Of a stretch of DNA of 51,670 bases, positions 39,026 to 49,766 are shown piece by piece (positions within the stretch are counted from its first letter, which is position 1; each line of letters starts with the position of its first letter). The notes under the pieces were generated by a model. That model was given only the letters and a program-made list of their open reading frames with translations, had not been told where the DNA came from and searched no databases. Made by a program: the position numbers and the translations under genes. Source of the DNA: Collinsella aerofaciens. Its GTDB lineage: Bacteria; Actinomycetota; Coriobacteriia; Coriobacteriales; Coriobacteriaceae. The stretch is taken from NCBI RefSeq assembly GCF_015553355.1, contig NZ_JADNGN010000013.1, positions 1 to 51,670 of the forward strand, written 5' to 3'.

Positions 39026-40024
39026 TTATTCCTCGACCGGCGTGAGCACCATGACGGCACGCGTGTTGCTCAGCGATAACGAACGACAGGTCACAAGCGT
39101 TGCCACCTTGGTTGCCGAAGCGGCACGATCGATGGCATCGCTCGCCACGGCAGAGGCACCGTCGAGCATCTCGGACAGGTAGTTCTTGAGCCCGTCGTCG
39201 CCCTCAAAATTGGGCGTGCGCGCCTTGGCATACGTGTCCTCGACAACTTTGGTCGCCAGTGGTCGCAGTTTATAGGTGGCGTCGCGCGTGATGTAATACA
39301 CGTACTCTATGCTGTCGAACGTCGCCTGATCGGTCGTATCCGAGATCACATTGAACATCGATCCGTCGTTCATGTGGTGGCCGTAGATCGTGGTCTGCTG
39401 GTCAACCATTCCCGGCGCGGTATCGTCACTGTCCAAGAAAATCGCACCCGATGCATTGGACGTACCGTCAAACAGCGTGTTGAGGTATTTGGATTTGTTA
39501 TTGGACTGCACCACGGGATAGTTGATGTTGGTTCCCGGCGCGTAAATCCAACCCACAATCTCGGGGTTTGTCTGAGCAAGCGCATCGAAGTCGATAATCG
39601 GCACGCCGCTGGCGTCCTTATCGCTTACATATTGCTTCTCGATTTTCTGATACGACTCGCTCGCCTGCTTATAGCCAATCTGAGCATTAATAAAGATAGC
39701 GGCGGCGGCGACAATCAGACCGATGCCGATGATGATGAGCAGAATGGGAATAATGGAGCGGCGCTTTTTGCGCGGCGGCTCGGTGTAATCCGACGGCGCG
39801 GCATGCGATGAAGACCGGGGCGGCTTCTTAGCGTTGCTATAAGATGAAGGTCGATATGCGGCTGGCGCGTCCTGTCGACGATGCGTCGCCGGTGTCACGG
39901 GGCGCGGCGCGCGCGGCTGCTGAGGAGAGGATGCCCGACCCTGCTGCGCCGCATGGGCAGCACCCGGCTTCGATGGATCGGGAATCTGAGAAGCCTTGAA
40001 TCGTTTTCCCTGATAGTCGGACAT
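39026..40024 (-). CDS. srtB: Class B-like sortase
   Basis: A membrane transpeptidase that anchors surface proteins or builds pili. The 332-residue protein has a Pro/Ser/Arg-rich cytoplasmic N-terminus (1-88), a membrane anchor at 90-113, and a catalytic domain with His216 in YGHHMNDGSMF, Cys313 in TLVTC and Arg322 in SNTRAV. The YGHHM and TLxTC patterns are those of class B/related sortases. The N-terminal cytoplasmic tail is unusually long. It begins 35 bases after purE. No LPxTG-type substrate gene lies in the window. AAGGAG precedes the ATG by 5 bases. Confidence 0.88.
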   Translation of the reverse strand: MSDYQGKRFKASQIPDPSKPGAAHAAQQGRASSPQQPRAPRPVTPATHRRQDAPAAYRPSSYSNAKKPPRSSSHAAPSDYTEPPRKKRRSIIPILLIIIGIGLIVAAAAIFINAQIGYKQASESYQKIEKQYVSDKDASGVPIIDFDALAQTNPEIVGWIYAPGTNINYPVVQSNNKSKYLNTLFDGTSNASGAIFLDSDDTAPGMVDQQTTIYGHHMNDGSMFNVISDTTDQATFDSIEYVYYITRDATYKLRPLATKVVEDTYAKARTPNFEGDDGLKNYLSEMLDGASAVASDAIDRAASATKVATLVTCRSLSLSNTRAVMVLTPVEE

Positions 40025-40059
40025 GGCTCTCCTTATACTGCGGTGAAACGGCAGAACGC

Positions 40060-40524
40060 CTAGGCGTCGGCCATCTCCTGCTTCATCTTCTCGATAACCT
40101 TGCGGTACTCGGGGTCGCAAGCGCCTAGAATCTGCGTGGCGTAGATGGCGGCGTTCTTGGCGCCGTTGATGGCAACGCAGGCCACGGGCACGCCCGAAGG
40201 CATCTGCACCATCGACAGCAGCGAATCCATACCGCCCAGGTCACTCGTCTTCATAGGCACGCCGATGACCGGCAGCGGCGTAAAGGCAGCCACGACACCA
40301 CCCAGGTGAGCGGCCTTGCCGGCGGCGGCGATAATCACTTTGATACCGCGATCGGCAGCAGTCGAAGCCCACTCGTGGACCTTCGCCGGCGTGCGGTGTG
40401 CGCTCGCAATGACGAGCTCATAGGGCACGCCCAGCGCCTCGAGCTCGGCGGTGCAGCCTTCCATAACGCCCAGATCGGACTTGGAACCCATGATGATCCC
40501 GACAACCGGCTTTTGATCTGCCAT
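40060..40524 (-). CDS. purE: 5-(carboxyamino)imidazole ribonucleotide mutase
   Basis: Converts N5-CAIR to CAIR in purine synthesis. The 154-residue protein has GIIMGSKSDLGVMEG near 8, VIASAHRTPAKV near 38 and AAAGKAAHLGGVVAAFTPLPVIGVP near 66, all family hallmarks. GSKSD carries the phosphate-binding Ser. No purK is adjacent, and purE is separated from purFMN by 3 kb. AGGAGG lies 9 bases before the chosen ATG. A TTG two codons upstream is the alternative. Confidence 0.95.
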   Translation of the reverse strand: MADQKPVVGIIMGSKSDLGVMEGCTAELEALGVPYELVIASAHRTPAKVHEWASTAADRGIKVIIAAAGKAAHLGGVVAAFTPLPVIGVPMKTSDLGGMDSLLSMVQMPSGVPVACVAINGAKNAAIYATQILGACDPEYRKVIEKMKQEMADA

Positions 40525-40619
40525 AAACAAAGACCTCCTGTTGAGAGCGGTGACGCGGCGGATCCGCGACCCTTAACTACTGAGAGTAGTATAGCCGCTC
40601 CCGTCCCTGCGGTCTTTGT

Positions 40620-40691
40620 GGTGGCGGCTGAGCCTTTCCCTCGGGAACTGGGCTTCGCGAAGTTTCCCGAGGGAAAGGCTCAGCCGCCACC
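40620..40691. repeat. Hairpin A: perfect 28-bp stem with CTTCGCGAAG loop
   Basis: The arms 40620-40647 and 40664-40691 are perfectly complementary (GGTGGCGGCTGAGCC..., ending CTCGGGAA). The apical sequence is ACTGGGCTTCGCGAAGTTT. It lies upstream of purE. A related hairpin lies at 46356-46440. Confidence 0.88.
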
Positions 40692-40766
40692 CTGCGACCT
40701 ACCGGGGATTGCCATGACGTACGTTGGCTGATGAATTGGAAAGAAAGGTTAACGGAGGCTGAAAGG
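40688..40766 (+). repeat. Direct repeat copy 1 (about 79 bp)
   Basis: Starts CACCCTGCGACCTACCGGGG and continues ATTGCCATGACGTACGTTGG. A second copy, identical for 41 of the first 45 bases or better and then diverging gradually, lies at 46153-46231. Both follow a hairpin directly. Confidence 0.85.
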
Positions 40767-40778
40767 CAATTGGTCCAG

Positions 40779-40809
40779 AAAAAACCCTGACGAATCTAAT
40801 TCGTCAGGG
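40779..40809 (-). terminator. Terminator of the toxin-antitoxin operon
   Basis: On the minus strand CCCTGACGAA, a 5-base loop and TTCGTCAGGG are followed by TTTTTT. It lies about 35 bases beyond the toxin stop. Confidence 0.88.
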
Positions 40810-40844
40810 CCCTACCAACGCTCACTCGTCGTTCATCGTTAAAG

Positions 40845-41195
40845 CTAGATATTCTCTTCCGCCCATTTCTCGAAATCGAGTGTTCGTCTCTGAGCAGTTC
40901 GGTAGACTTCCATGTCTTCGCGAGCGCCTACCACTACGATGGCCATTTTTTCTTTAATTCTGATGAGACGGTACACGATTCGAATGCCACTTCCCCTGAG
41001 CTTGATTTTCATAAAGCCAGTCAAATCCGTACCCGCCTTGTTTCCAAGAGGCTTGCCAAATCCACCCTCGTTCTGCGGCAATGGGTTCGTTCTGATTTTT
41101 TCTATAGCCTTAAGGACAATCTTTCGTTGGGAGCCGTCCAGACGCTTAATATCCTTGAGAGCATCTGGGTAGAAAGCGACTTCGTACCCACTCAT
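40845..41195 (-). CDS. RelE/ParE-superfamily toxin
   Basis: A 116-residue type II toxin. The fold is readable as VAFYPDALKDIKRLDGSQRKIVLKAIEKI (helices), KPLGNKAGTDLTGFMKIKLRGSGIRIVYRLI (strands with the conserved Arg/Tyr) and MAIVVVGAREDMEVYRTAQRR at the C-terminus. RelE-type proteins cleave mRNA on the ribosome, whereas ParE types poison gyrase. I cannot separate these by eye. It overlaps the antitoxin gene by 4 bases (ATGA), standard for such pairs. Confidence 0.88.
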   Translation of the reverse strand: MSGYEVAFYPDALKDIKRLDGSQRKIVLKAIEKIRTNPLPQNEGGFGKPLGNKAGTDLTGFMKIKLRGSGIRIVYRLIRIKEKMAIVVVGAREDMEVYRTAQRRTLDFEKWAEENI

Positions 41196-41512
41196 TCAAA
41201 CTCGACCTCATCCATCTGATCGAGTTCGTCCTGGCTCACACCCAGCTCTTCCATAACATCAGACAGGGAAACAAGCGCATCGTCACCTGTCGCAGCCACT
41301 CTCTTAAGCGCCAACGTTAACAAGGCGAGGTCCTCCTCCGCTTGCTTCGCTTCCCTGTATTCATCGGGTGTCACAATCACAAATGCTGGCTTGTTGTGTT
41401 TGAGGACCACAACAGGATTGTCGTCCCCAACCTTCGAAAAGGCAGCCGAGCCCTTACCGTGGCTGAAATCGCTAATTGGAACAAGGTTGTCGAGCATCTG
41501 CAAGGCAGGCAT
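41192..41512 (-). CDS. Phd/YefM-type antitoxin
   Basis: A 106-residue antitoxin. The N-terminal Phd/YefM DNA-binding fold is seen in LVPISDFSHGKGSAAFSKVGDDNPVVVLKHNKPAFVIVTPDEY, where the NKPAFVIVTPDEY strand-turn is diagnostic. The acidic C-terminus (SQDELDQMDEVEFE) would wrap the toxin. AGGAGG lies 5 bases upstream of the ATG, and a palindrome lies just before it. Confidence 0.88.
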   Translation of the reverse strand: MPALQMLDNLVPISDFSHGKGSAAFSKVGDDNPVVVLKHNKPAFVIVTPDEYREAKQAEEDLALLTLALKRVAATGDDALVSLSDVMEELGVSQDELDQMDEVEFE

Positions 41513-41525
41513 ACATACCTCCTAA

Positions 41526-41551
41526 AAATGAATTCTTTTTCGAATTCATTT
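41526..41551. promoter_or_regulatory. Palindromic operator candidate of the toxin-antitoxin operon
   Basis: Perfect 10-base arms AAATGAATTC and GAATTCATTT with a 6-base spacer lie 13 bases upstream of the antitoxin start. Phd/YefM proteins usually bind palindromes in this place to repress their own operon. Confidence 0.65.
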
Positions 41552-41845
41552 TATCATTCTTTTTTGCTATATTGTGCCGCGCAACAGAAACAACCTTTTA
41601 GGATACGAATCCGAGCTTAGAATGACTGTTGGCCCTCGCACCGCCCTTGCCTCTTTTATTATGTCAAGTGGTATACAGCGAAGCAAAATGGCAATCTAAA
41701 GCACGCGGCATTCGCCTCGCATCGCTACAAAAAACAAACTGCTCCCCACCCACTCGGGCAAGGAGCAAGCCTCATTTTTATAATCAGACCGAGAACCACA
41801 AACGCAGAAACACAGGCGACTTCAGTCCCTTATCGCCGAGAGACG
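41552..41845. other. AT-rich intergenic region upstream of the toxin-antitoxin genes
   Basis: No coding region is supported. Promoter for the toxin-antitoxin operon should lie near 41552-41600. The far end carries the esterase terminator at about 41728-41767. Confidence 0.4.
41728..41767 (-). terminator. Terminator of the esterase gene
   Basis: On the minus strand TGCTCC and GGAGCA arms enclose a 16-base loop and are followed by GTTTGTTTTTT. It lies about 80 bases past the stop codon. Confidence 0.65.
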
Positions 41846-42913
41846 TTATTGTGCAGCCATTTCTTTAAGCTTCTCGGCCATCAACAAACACACGTCTTCC
41901 GATTGCGGGTACACGCCAAAATGATCGAAAAAACCATGGTCACACCCGGCATATTCGATGACCTCAACATCGATTCCTGAAGACCGTAATTTTGTAGCCC
42001 ATTTTTCATCGGGGATACGAAGCGGATCGTATTCGGATGTCACGATAGTCACCGGGGAGAAATCAGTGCAGTCCTCAAGCATTAGCGCAGAAATCAACGG
42101 GTCATGAGGAGACATTTTTCCGTGTGCGCAAAGTTCGACCATCGGACCGTCCGAATCGCGAAGATGGTCGATGCGAAAACGCGCAACGTCCTCCTGATCG
42201 GCTATCGCAGGAAAATCCTCATATCCCTCGCCCTGTTCGCCCGCAAGGTCGACTTCAGGATAGATTTCGAAGGCATGGGCTACAGCTCCAGCACCCCTGA
42301 GCTGAACACACGCATTAGTAAGGCTTCCTCCCGCGGAGTCGCCGGCGACCATTATTTTATGAGGATCGATTCCGAGATCCGCGGCATGCTCGCGCACATA
42401 ATCAAGAGCAAGAACGCAATCCTCGATCTGCCCCGGAAATGCCGTCTCCGGCGCCAAGCGGTATTCCGGATAAACCACCACTGCACCAGACTTTTCGGCG
42501 ATGAACTCGAGCTGATGTTCAAATTGCAGAACATTCCCCGCCATAAACGCGCCGCCGTGCAGGTAAACAAGCGCCGGACTTGCCTCCTTATGATTTGGTG
42601 GCGTCCAGACGAATAAATCTATATAGCGATCGGCCGCCTCCATGAGGATCTCATCGCGCTGAACCTCACCATCGAGTAGGCGGTATGTCGGCTTATCCGG
42701 GCGATGACGCATTCCAATAAGGCTCGTCCAGCTCGGAGACATGCTAACATTCCGCATCTTCTTGCGGGATACCTCGAGAATTCGTGGGTCAAGCACATGC
42801 TCTCTTTCATCATCAGGAACCGGACGAATTTGAACCTCGAGCCCTCTCTTCTCGGTTATAAACGAGCGACTGGAAATGGCACCAATCAACGCCTCGTCGT
42901 ATTGTCTACCCAT
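41846..42913 (-). CDS. Alpha/beta hydrolase, hormone-sensitive-lipase (HSL)-type esterase
   Basis: A 355-residue carboxylesterase-like enzyme. The oxyanion motif YLHGGAFMAGN (HGGAF) is near 118, the nucleophile elbow VAGDSAGGSL near 189, the acid residue region TSEYDPLRIPDE near 295, and the catalytic His in YAGCDHGFFDHFG near 327. The spacing fits the HSL/bacterial family IV esterases. The first 95 residues form a cap-like N-terminal region. Substrate unknown. It is divergent from a GntR regulator that may control it. The base composition is noticeably more AT-rich than the flanking housekeeping genes. Confidence 0.87.
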   Translation of the reverse strand: MGRQYDEALIGAISSRSFITEKRGLEVQIRPVPDDEREHVLDPRILEVSRKKMRNVSMSPSWTSLIGMRHRPDKPTYRLLDGEVQRDEILMEAADRYIDLFVWTPPNHKEASPALVYLHGGAFMAGNVLQFEHQLEFIAEKSGAVVVYPEYRLAPETAFPGQIEDCVLALDYVREHAADLGIDPHKIMVAGDSAGGSLTNACVQLRGAGAVAHAFEIYPEVDLAGEQGEGYEDFPAIADQEDVARFRIDHLRDSDGPMVELCAHGKMSPHDPLISALMLEDCTDFSPVTIVTSEYDPLRIPDEKWATKLRSSGIDVEVIEYAGCDHGFFDHFGVYPQSEDVCLLMAEKLKEMAAQ

Positions 42914-43037
42914 CTTAAATCCCCTCTCGGCAATAACGCCAAATCGATATTTCCATAACTTTTGAGATAACGGCTTATGATGTCCTCAGTTGTCGTATAT
43001 CTATGTACTAAAGAAACTGAAAACCAAGGGGTCCACC

Positions 43038-43793
43038 ATGCCTGCAGCAAAAGACGAGTTCACTCAGCCAGAACTTCTCTATCAGACCGTTGAAAACGAC
43101 ATCCTCAAGAAAATAGTTTCTGGCGAACTCCCCGGCGGCAGTCAGATTCCCACCGAAACCGAGCTTTGCAAGCAATACAAAGTAAGCAGGATCACCGTAA
43201 GACGCGCCGTACAGAATCTCATTGACCAAAGCTTGCTCTACCGCCTGCGAGGCAAGGGAACATTCGTAAACCCATCGAAGCTCACCCTGAAACGAGGAAC
43301 AAGCACCATTTTCAATTTGAGCGCCGACCCCCAATACGGCGATAAAACAACCAAGTCCATCTTGGAAACAGGCTTAATCAAGGCTGATGCCCACATTGCA
43401 CGGGAGCTCAAAATTGACAACGGAACCGTAGTGCAACGAGTTGCGCGCTTGGTTTATATCGAAAATGCCCCCTGCGCCATCGACACCGTTTATGCAACGC
43501 AGAGCACTCTACCCGGACTGCTGGAGCTTCTCACAGACAATGCCAGTCTTTTCGACCTGATCGCCAACCATTACAGCATCGCAACCGGTATTGAGAAGCT
43601 CAAAATCACCGCAGGAATAGCGGGGCTCCAAGAAGCAAGCCTTCTCGGTTATATCGTTGGAGCCCCCGTGAGCGTTGTCGAGCACGTCACATATGCCTGC
43701 GATGAGATGCCGCTCCACTATTCAAAAACCGTTTGGCGAGCAGACGCATCGTCCTTCGAGTTCAGCATCTCAAAAGATGGACGCCTTCTCTAG
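43038..43793 (+). CDS. GntR-family regulator, HutC/UTRA subfamily
   Basis: A 251-residue repressor. Residues 10-75 are the winged helix (LPGGSQIPTETELCKQYKVSRITVRRAVQNL, then RLRGKGTFV), and about 95-245 form the UTRA effector domain with the terminal PLHYSKTVWRAD. UTRA domains sense small metabolites, often sugar phosphates, which suits the neighbouring PTS. The ATG preceded by AAGGGG is used, and 16 extra residues upstream are possible but unlikely. Its stop codon overlaps the convergent IID stop. A 32-base palindrome before the PTS operon is a plausible target. Confidence 0.9.
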   Translation: MPAAKDEFTQPELLYQTVENDILKKIVSGELPGGSQIPTETELCKQYKVSRITVRRAVQNLIDQSLLYRLRGKGTFVNPSKLTLKRGTSTIFNLSADPQYGDKTTKSILETGLIKADAHIARELKIDNGTVVQRVARLVYIENAPCAIDTVYATQSTLPGLLELLTDNASLFDLIANHYSIATGIEKLKITAGIAGLQEASLLGYIVGAPVSVVEHVTYACDEMPLHYSKTVWRADASSFEFSISKDGRLL

Positions 43794-44650
43794 CCCAAAA
43801 TCCCCAGGACGCCGAGCACAATACCAGCAGCGAGAATGCCCACAATCTGCCAAATTATTTTGACCTGTTTCTTATTGCAAAGACACATGATTCCGAACGC
43901 GCAGAGCGGCAAAAGAGCCGGGAATATCCCGTCGAGCGTTTCCTGCAACTTAAACGCGGTGTCGCCGAAGTTAAGAGCGAGCGGAGTGGTAACTGCAACA
44001 GTGGTCGCTACCATTCCACCAACTACCATTAGTCCCACAATCGCCAGGCCGGACGTAACTTTGCGCATTACATCAGAATCGTTCAGCTTTGAAATCATGC
44101 CACTGCCAAGCGAATAACCATACTGAAGCCCAAACCAGCGGATCAGGATCGTTGGGACATTATAAAGAAGCAGGAACAGGATTGGGCCGAGCAGACTGCC
44201 CGAAAGGCAAAGTCCCGTCACAACGCCCGTCGCAATCATGCGAAGCGTACTGGCGATCAGCGAATCTCCAATACCGGAAAGCGGAGCCATAAGCGATGCT
44301 TTCATGGCGTTAATTGAGGCGGCGTCAAAGTCCTGATTGTTGGCGTTCTCCTCCTCCATGGAGGCCACAATGCCGGCGACCAGAGGATTAAACGTAACTT
44401 GAATATTGTAGAACTCAAGATGACGCTTATATGCCTCGATCCGATCTTCGGGCTTATCGTATAACCGCTTGATTACCGGAATCATGTCGTAGCAGAAACC
44501 AACGTTCATTTGTCGGTCAAAGCTCCACATGATGTTGAGTGGAAAGCTACGCCAAAATAACGCCTTTAAGTCTTTCTTGGTTATTCTCTTATCGGTCGAT
44601 TTATTTGACTCCGGCGAGAGCTCAAGAACATCATTAGAATTCGTTGTCAT
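43790..44650 (-). CDS. PTS mannose/fructose/sorbose family EIID
   Basis: A 286-residue EIID membrane component. The family is shown by SFPLNIMWSFDRQMNVGFCYDMIPVIKRLY, FNPLVAGIVASMEEE and LMAPLSGIGDSLIASTLRMIATG. Hydrophobic segments lie toward the C-terminus, ending in GILAAGIVLGVLGILG. It overlaps the IIC gene by 17 bases, and AAGGAGG lies 6 bases before the ATG. The genes run IIB-IIC-IID on the minus strand. No IIA is adjacent. The stop overlaps that of the convergent GntR gene in a shared CTAG. Confidence 0.93.
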   Translation of the reverse strand: MTTNSNDVLELSPESNKSTDKRITKKDLKALFWRSFPLNIMWSFDRQMNVGFCYDMIPVIKRLYDKPEDRIEAYKRHLEFYNIQVTFNPLVAGIVASMEEENANNQDFDAASINAMKASLMAPLSGIGDSLIASTLRMIATGVVTGLCLSGSLLGPILFLLLYNVPTILIRWFGLQYGYSLGSGMISKLNDSDVMRKVTSGLAIVGLMVVGGMVATTVAVTTPLALNFGDTAFKLQETLDGIFPALLPLCAFGIMCLCNKKQVKIIWQIVGILAAGIVLGVLGILG

Positions 44651-45410
44651 CGTCAACCTCCTTAGCGACCGCCGCACTGGCAGGCATAAAAATGTGAGCC
44701 ATATTGAGGATCCCAATCAGGATCAGCGAAAACGCCACGATACCGATCGTCGGAATATTTAGATAGGCACTCAGCAAGAAGCCTCCAAAGAATAGGAAGC
44801 TCAGCTCCTTGGTGGACAGGATTGACATAAGCTGCGCAAATCCAAGCGCGGGCAGAATACCCGTTGCGATCGTAAGCCCATTCGTAAGCCAATCAGGGAT
44901 GGCGTCAATCAGCGCCTGAACAGCATCATTTCCAACGTAAAAAGCCACGCCGCAAATCAAGCCAAGCGCAATGATGTAGAGAATTCCATTGGTCCACATA
45001 GCGGCTGCAATCGTTTTGGGGTCGTCCTTTTCGGCACCACGATCAGCCCAGACAGCCATAGGAGGCGTAACAACGCTATACATAAGGCTGTCAAACATGC
45101 CGGCAAGCACCGCAGTGGGCATAGCAATAGTCAGAGCGGTCTCGGGACCCGCACCCATAGTAATCGCAAAGGCTGTTCCCAAAACTGAACCAACAATTAC
45201 GTTGGGCGGCACGGCAGCACCAACCTGCCAGACCCCCATAAACGCGAGTTCGAGCTGGAAACCAACAATAACGCCAGTCGGAATATCACCCAAAAAAATA
45301 CCGACAATCGCTCCGAGGACAATCGGACGCTCGACCATCGCGGTACCGAGCAAATAATCCGATTGACCTATAGCAGCAGCAAGACCAACCAGAAAAGCCT
45401 GAAGCAGTAT
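44634..45410 (-). CDS. PTS mannose/fructose/sorbose family EIIC, probable non-ATG start
   Basis: The sugar-channel subunit. The recognisable sequence begins at LLQAFLVGLAAAIGQSDYLLGTAM, then ERPIVLGAIVGIFLGD and GVIVGFQLELAFMGVWQVGAAVPPN, matching the family N-terminus. In frame there is no ATG at the expected position: the codon is ATA (45408-45410), followed by CTG, with a GGAAGAGAGAG purine-rich stretch just upstream. The next TTG (45353) would delete the first membrane segment. I therefore place the start at ATA, with CTG at 45407 as alternative. It sits 14 bases after the IIB stop. Confidence 0.8.
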   Translation of the reverse strand: MLLQAFLVGLAAAIGQSDYLLGTAMVERPIVLGAIVGIFLGDIPTGVIVGFQLELAFMGVWQVGAAVPPNVIVGSVLGTAFAITMGAGPETALTIAMPTAVLAGMFDSLMYSVVTPPMAVWADRGAEKDDPKTIAAAMWTNGILYIIALGLICGVAFYVGNDAVQALIDAIPDWLTNGLTIATGILPALGFAQLMSILSTKELSFLFFGGFLLSAYLNIPTIGIVAFSLILIGILNMAHIFMPASAAVAKEVDDDNEF

Positions 45411-45424
45411 ATTTCTCTCTCTTC

Positions 45425-45901
45425 CTACAAATCAAAACTTGTTACGATGCGTTTTTTCTCACTAGCAACCTGCCTTACCTCGAACTCGATTCCATCAGCC
45501 ATGGCTTTCTTAATTTCATTAATATCGGATTGGGAAAGGCGCACAGCAGGGCCAAGCTCCTTTACGCTATCCCCCAACGGTCGAGCGCCGCCTAAATTCA
45601 CAGACGTTATTTTTGGACACGCACGCGCAACTTCACAGGCGTCATGTACATTTCCCGTAACAACAATTAGCTCGTATTTATCCACCGCGCTTCCGTTAAG
45701 GGCCACGATGGAATCTTCTACACTTTTGACAACCAATTTGGCATCAGCGGGTTTTGCAATTCGCAGCGCTTGAATTCGCTCTTTGCTTGCGGCGTACTCA
45801 TCTGAAACCACAAGAATAGCGTTTGCTTTAAGCGCTGGATACCAAGAGAACACGGTCTGCCCATGCACTAACCGGCTATCGACGCGGCACAGTTTAATCA
45901 T
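45425..45901 (-). CDS. PTS mannose/fructose/sorbose family EIIB
   Basis: A 158-residue cytoplasmic EIIB domain. The phosphorylated residue is His13 in RVDSRLVHGQ, the family signature. The later NLGGARPLGDSVKELGPAVRLSQSDI is also typical. It is the first gene of the IIB-IIC-IID operon and lies 48 bases from a perfect 32-base palindrome. It would receive phosphate from a mannose-type IIA that is not encoded in this window. Confidence 0.94.
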   Translation of the reverse strand: MIKLCRVDSRLVHGQTVFSWYPALKANAILVVSDEYAASKERIQALRIAKPADAKLVVKSVEDSIVALNGSAVDKYELIVVTGNVHDACEVARACPKITSVNLGGARPLGDSVKELGPAVRLSQSDINEIKKAMADGIEFEVRQVASEKKRIVTSFDL

Positions 45902-45949
45902 TTTGCCCCTTTCTCGACTTGAACGCAGACAATCATCCTTGACTGCTTA

Positions 45950-45981
45950 TGGCATATTACGTCATATGACGTAATATGCCA
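45950..45981. promoter_or_regulatory. Perfect 32-base palindrome, operator candidate of the PTS operon
   Basis: The half-site TGGCATATTACGTCAT is followed directly by its exact inverse, ATGACGTAATATGCCA. It lies 49 bases upstream of the IIB start, where a GntR/HutC operator would be expected. The GntR regulator gene two genes beyond the PTS operon is the natural candidate for the binding protein. Confidence 0.65.
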
Positions 45982-46077
45982 TTACACAATATCTTGAACG
46001 GTTGAATATCACCGCTAAATGGTATTTATCTCTAGAAACAGGGGAAGGTGCAATCCGTCTAGACACAGTGCGTCGGG

Positions 46078-46146
46078 GGCGGGCTGGGTTTTTATCTTCG
46101 CTCCCCTTGCTTCGCAAAGTCGCTCAGCTAAATAACCCAGCCCGCC
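46078..46146. repeat. Hairpin B: 13-bp stem, long loop containing CTTCGCAAAG
   Basis: The arms GGCGGGCTGGGTT and AACCCAGCCCGCC enclose about 43 bases with TTGCTTCGCAAAGTC. It is followed by the second copy of the direct repeat. Confidence 0.75.
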
Positions 46147-46152
46147 GCGGGA

Positions 46153-46231
46153 CACCCTGCGACCTACCGGATATTGCCATGACGTACGTTGGCTGATTTG
46201 GTTTGGAATGGGAGGTTGACGAGGCTGAAAG
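46153..46231 (+). repeat. Direct repeat copy 2 (about 79 bp)
   Basis: Starts CACCCTGCGACCTACCGGAT, then ATTGCCATGACGTACGTTGG, then a less exact stretch GGTTGACGAGGCTGAAAG. It matches 40688-40766 in the same orientation. Confidence 0.85.
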
Positions 46232-46248
46232 TCCCTCCTATATAACGT

Positions 46249-46280
46249 GGGCGCCGTCGTTCGAATGAACGACGGCGCCC
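46249..46280. repeat. Perfect 14-bp hairpin
   Basis: GGGCGCCGTCGTTC, GAAT and GAACGACGGCGCCC form a strong stem with a 4-base loop. No T-run follows on either side. Confidence 0.7.
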
Positions 46281-46326
46281 GCACTCATTTTCTATTCAGC
46301 CCTAGTCATCGCGCAAAGCCCCTTCG

Positions 46327-46451
46327 GCAGCACACGGTGCTATTGAATCACCGCAGGCCGGGGCGGGAGGCGGTCCTTTCTCTCGGAAAACTTCGCGAAG
46401 CCCAGTTTCCGAGAGAAAGTGTCCGGCTGCCGCCCCGGCCGGCCAGGTCAA

Positions 46452-46467
<16 letters not shown>
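46327..46467. repeat. Hairpin C with arms reaching into the carB 3' end
   Basis: Inner parts: GGCCGGGGCGG/CCGCCCCGGCC (46356-46366, 46430-46440) and CTTTCTCTCGGAAA/TTTCCGAGAGAAAG with an apical CTTCGCGAAG as in hairpin A but in inverse orientation. The outermost arm GCAGCACACGGTG (46327-46339) is the inverse of 46455-46467, which encodes the last residues of CarB. It may act as the carB terminator though no T-run is seen. Confidence 0.75.

Positions 46468-49766
<3,299 letters not shown>

Larger units (their letters stand above)
45902..46451. other. 550-base intergenic region between PTS operon and carB
   Basis: No supported gene. It holds the promoter and operator palindrome of the PTS operon (45950-45981), hairpin B with its direct-repeat tail, a perfect 14-bp hairpin at 46249-46280, and hairpin C next to carB. 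Each is listed separately. Confidence 0.6.

Noticed and set aside
43790-43793. Convergent gntR and IID stop codons sharing CTAG
   Set aside because: Overlapping convergent stops occur often in compact genomes. No further signal suggests a special function.
46002-46196. Short plus-strand frames ending CDLPxIAMTYVG at both direct-repeat copies
   Set aside because: The two frames share only the repeat-encoded end, have different upstream parts covering hairpins, and lack ribosome sites. More likely non-coding.
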